Shown here: positions 19,345-21,033 of the stretch, in pieces | Layout: the number at the start of each line of letters is the position of its first letter | How positions within the stretch are numbered: position 1 is the stretch's first letter | Source of the DNA: Dunaliella salina | Taxonomy: Eukaryota > Chlorophyta > Chlorophyceae > Chlamydomonadales > Dunaliellaceae | Assembly (NCBI GenBank): GCA_002284615.2 | Contig: MU069587.1 | Location: 83,656 to 104,688, forward strand | Direction of reading: 5' to 3' | Length of the DNA: 21,033 nt | Made by a program: the position numbers and the translations under genes | The notes under the pieces: generated by a model | The model's database searches: none | What the model saw: only the letters and a program-made list of their open reading frames with translations | What the model was told of the DNA's origin: nothing

Positions 19345-19392
19345 GGTGGGGGAGGAAAAAAAAGGAAAAGAGGGGGAAGGGGAAGGGGATTC
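19345..19392 (+). repeat. Homopurine G/A tract
   Basis: About 48 bp that is almost entirely A and G (GGGGGAGG, poly-A, AGAGGGGGAAGGGG). It is the pyrimidine strand for the synthase. Confidence 0.75.
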
Positions 19393-19546
19393 CAGAGCGC
19401 AAGCCCTCTACATTGACTATGGAAGAGAAGATACCAGGCACAGGACCTGGCCCTTGCCGGAAGAACAAACAAATGACATGTGTATTTTACAAAACAATTC
19501 CTCATTTTAGCACAGGTTACACAGATGTGAACATGCATGCGCGAAA

Positions 19547-19552
19547 CGCGCG

Positions 19553-19630
<78 letters not shown>
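19547..19630 (+). repeat. (CG)7(CA)35 compound microsatellite
   Basis: Fourteen bp of alternating CG run directly into 70 bp of uninterrupted CA: 84 bp of strict alternation between pyrimidine and purine. Confidence 0.97.
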
Positions 19631-19633
<3 letters not shown>

Positions 19634-20992
19634 CAGAAATTGGCCTGAACAGCTATTCTATGCGGCCTATCCAGCTTGCTGTTGTGTCAATGAATTTGGA
19701 ATTTTCCGCAATGGGAATCATAATTCATCCTCTGAGCAGGGCATGCTTTGCGTTGTTGTGATGTCAAGGGGCGGCAGTGTTTGCCGGTACAATGAGGAGC
19801 AGGACTAAAACCCAATCCTGGCATACAGATGACCTGATTATAAACGCAGAGCCTGTCGCCGTTTTCATTTTCAATGAAAAAGCAATAAATGCTAGGGGCA
19901 GCCGACAAAGGTGCTGCAAGAGTGTTAGTTGCCATCATCAACCTCAATCCACCTTGCAGTGAAATTGCATACTACACTCTAATCAATCGGAATCCTGCCA
20001 AGATGTGCACGAGGTGCAGCAGGATTGCAAACAAGTATGCACTTGGTGTGGTTTGCTACTACAATAAGAAGGTGGGCGCTCGGCAGGAATGCATACAGGT
20101 ATGCACATTACATGGTTTGCAGCAGGTTGGGTCATTGTCGTCCCAGGTACATTTCTATGTTATCCCCATGCCAGGAAGGGTTGGCATCGCGCGTATCTGA
20201 GCAGTGTGTGCAAGACTTTCCCTGTTTGTCCCTCCAGGAATGAAAGTCAACCATAAATGGTGCCACCTGCTTCACGCAGTGCGGCCCCTCAGTATGGCTC
20301 ACACTACATTCAATTGACCAGACATGTTTCTGGCCTCATCATCCTCGTTGTGCATGGCCAACATCGTGGCCGACAACAGAACGGCCGGCATGGCTCACAC
20401 TAGAAATGAAAGGTAGAGTGTATCTGTTTCAAGCCCTTCACGACATACCATGATGGTCAAAGAAAGCACCTCCTGTTGACCATTTACGAAAGGGGCGACA
20501 CAGTGAGCTACATGATGCTTCCTGGAAGTAGACCAGGTCCCTGATTGACAAGAACACATACAGGTTTATTCTGTTGTCACAGCTAGCTGTTGCATCTCAG
20601 CAACCAATCCATCCCCAGTGGCGTCCACACGTGGGACAATTGCTAAGGTGTCGTAGTAAATTGGACCGAATCACACCAGAGTATGAACACATATTCTTCG
20701 CATGTGAGCGTCTAAGGCCATGGATGTGTGTAATAGTAGCAGAGCCCCACCCCTCCCAAAAATCAAACGACTTGCATCCTTCCCCAGCGTTAGCATGCAG
20801 GGGCCTGTGTGCTGCTTCACACAAGCTAGCAGCCAGTTGTTTCGACTGGAGGCCCTGTTTTCTTTGTATCCCTGTGCTGCTCCACACAGGGCCACGCTTC
20901 CAGGTGCGCTAAATGCACAGGACCAGGAAAGGTGCTCTGCAGTGACATGGAGTTAGCCATGCATGACCATACATTTAAGACATGGGTGGCAT

Positions 20993-21033
20993 GCGCACGC
21001 ACGCACGCACACGCAGACACGCACACACACACA
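20993..21033 (+). repeat. CA/CG-rich microsatellite at right window edge
   Basis: GCACGCACGCAC-type sequence grading into pure CACACA up to the last base. Its full length is unknown because the window ends inside it. Confidence 0.9.

Larger units (their letters stand above)
19133..21033. other. Presumed upstream intron of the synthase gene, no exon found
   Basis: I looked on the - strand for the expected preceding exon (first Asp-rich motif, KTASL-type helix) and did not find it. The stretch holds a homopurine tract, the (CG)7(CA)35 repeat and a CA-rich right edge. Between 19631 and 20990 there are only unrecognised ORFs. Confidence 0.55.

Noticed and set aside
20061..20100. VGAR-type sequence after an AAG|GT word, considered as the next hydrolase exon
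   Set aside because: The exon at 8668 gives the full conserved VGRDGPVPGAD continuation in phase 0. This one lacks GAD and lies beyond the opposite-strand gene.
1..21033. CRISPR arrays, tRNA or rRNA genes, bacterial operons
   Set aside because: None was seen. The repeats lack the repeat-spacer pattern of CRISPR, and the genes are spliced eukaryotic genes.

Overview
This is eukaryotic nuclear DNA: spliced genes with GT-AG introns, long (CA)n arrays, minisatellites and non-autonomous DNA transposons. The two protein-coding genes look plant/green-alga-like. My best inference is a chlorophyte green alga with large repeat-filled introns, for example a Dunaliella-type genome. The sequence alone does not prove the species. 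Both ends of the window lie in CA-rich microsatellite, as might be seen at contig ends.

Two genes can be rebuilt from exons, and they converge. On the + strand, exons 51-143, 469-585 and 8668-8817 encode the C-terminal part of a HAD-superfamily hydrolase of the pyrimidine 5'-nucleotidase (SDT1/PHM8-like) group. Its last intron is 8,082 bp. On the - strand, exons 19132-19082, 15591-15418, 14518-14435 and 14167-14072 encode the C-terminal part of a long-chain polyprenyl (solanesyl-type) diphosphate synthase, COQ1/SPS3-like, which would make the ubiquinone side chain. The 5' exons of both genes lie outside the window. All five fully contained introns are in phase 0, and each junction gives an uninterrupted family-consistent protein.

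The rest is mostly repeats. The 8.1-kb hydrolase intron (586-8667) holds a 398-bp hAT-type MITE with perfect 17-bp terminal inverted repeats and an 8-bp target duplication. The MITE sits inside a larger fold-back made of several inverted repeat pairs. The same intron holds two (CA)n arrays, a G15 run and an AT-rich island. The 5.25 kb between the two stop codons (8818-14071) contains a 146-bp-period duplication and a 104-bp satellite, but no exon I can support. The synthase introns hold a 19-bp minisatellite, a CTTTC array, a 47-bp duplication and a second hAT-type MITE. The distal part (19133-21033) holds a (CG)7(CA)35 tract and nothing recognisable as coding.

The most unusual pattern is that short tandem arrays overlap splice boundaries in both genes. 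The hydrolase 5' splice site lies in a 29-bp triplication. The synthase 3' splice site is the first unit of a roughly 47-bp array that repeats acceptor-like sequence about five times. I found no previously undescribed multi-gene system. The points of interest are gene structure and repeat architecture.
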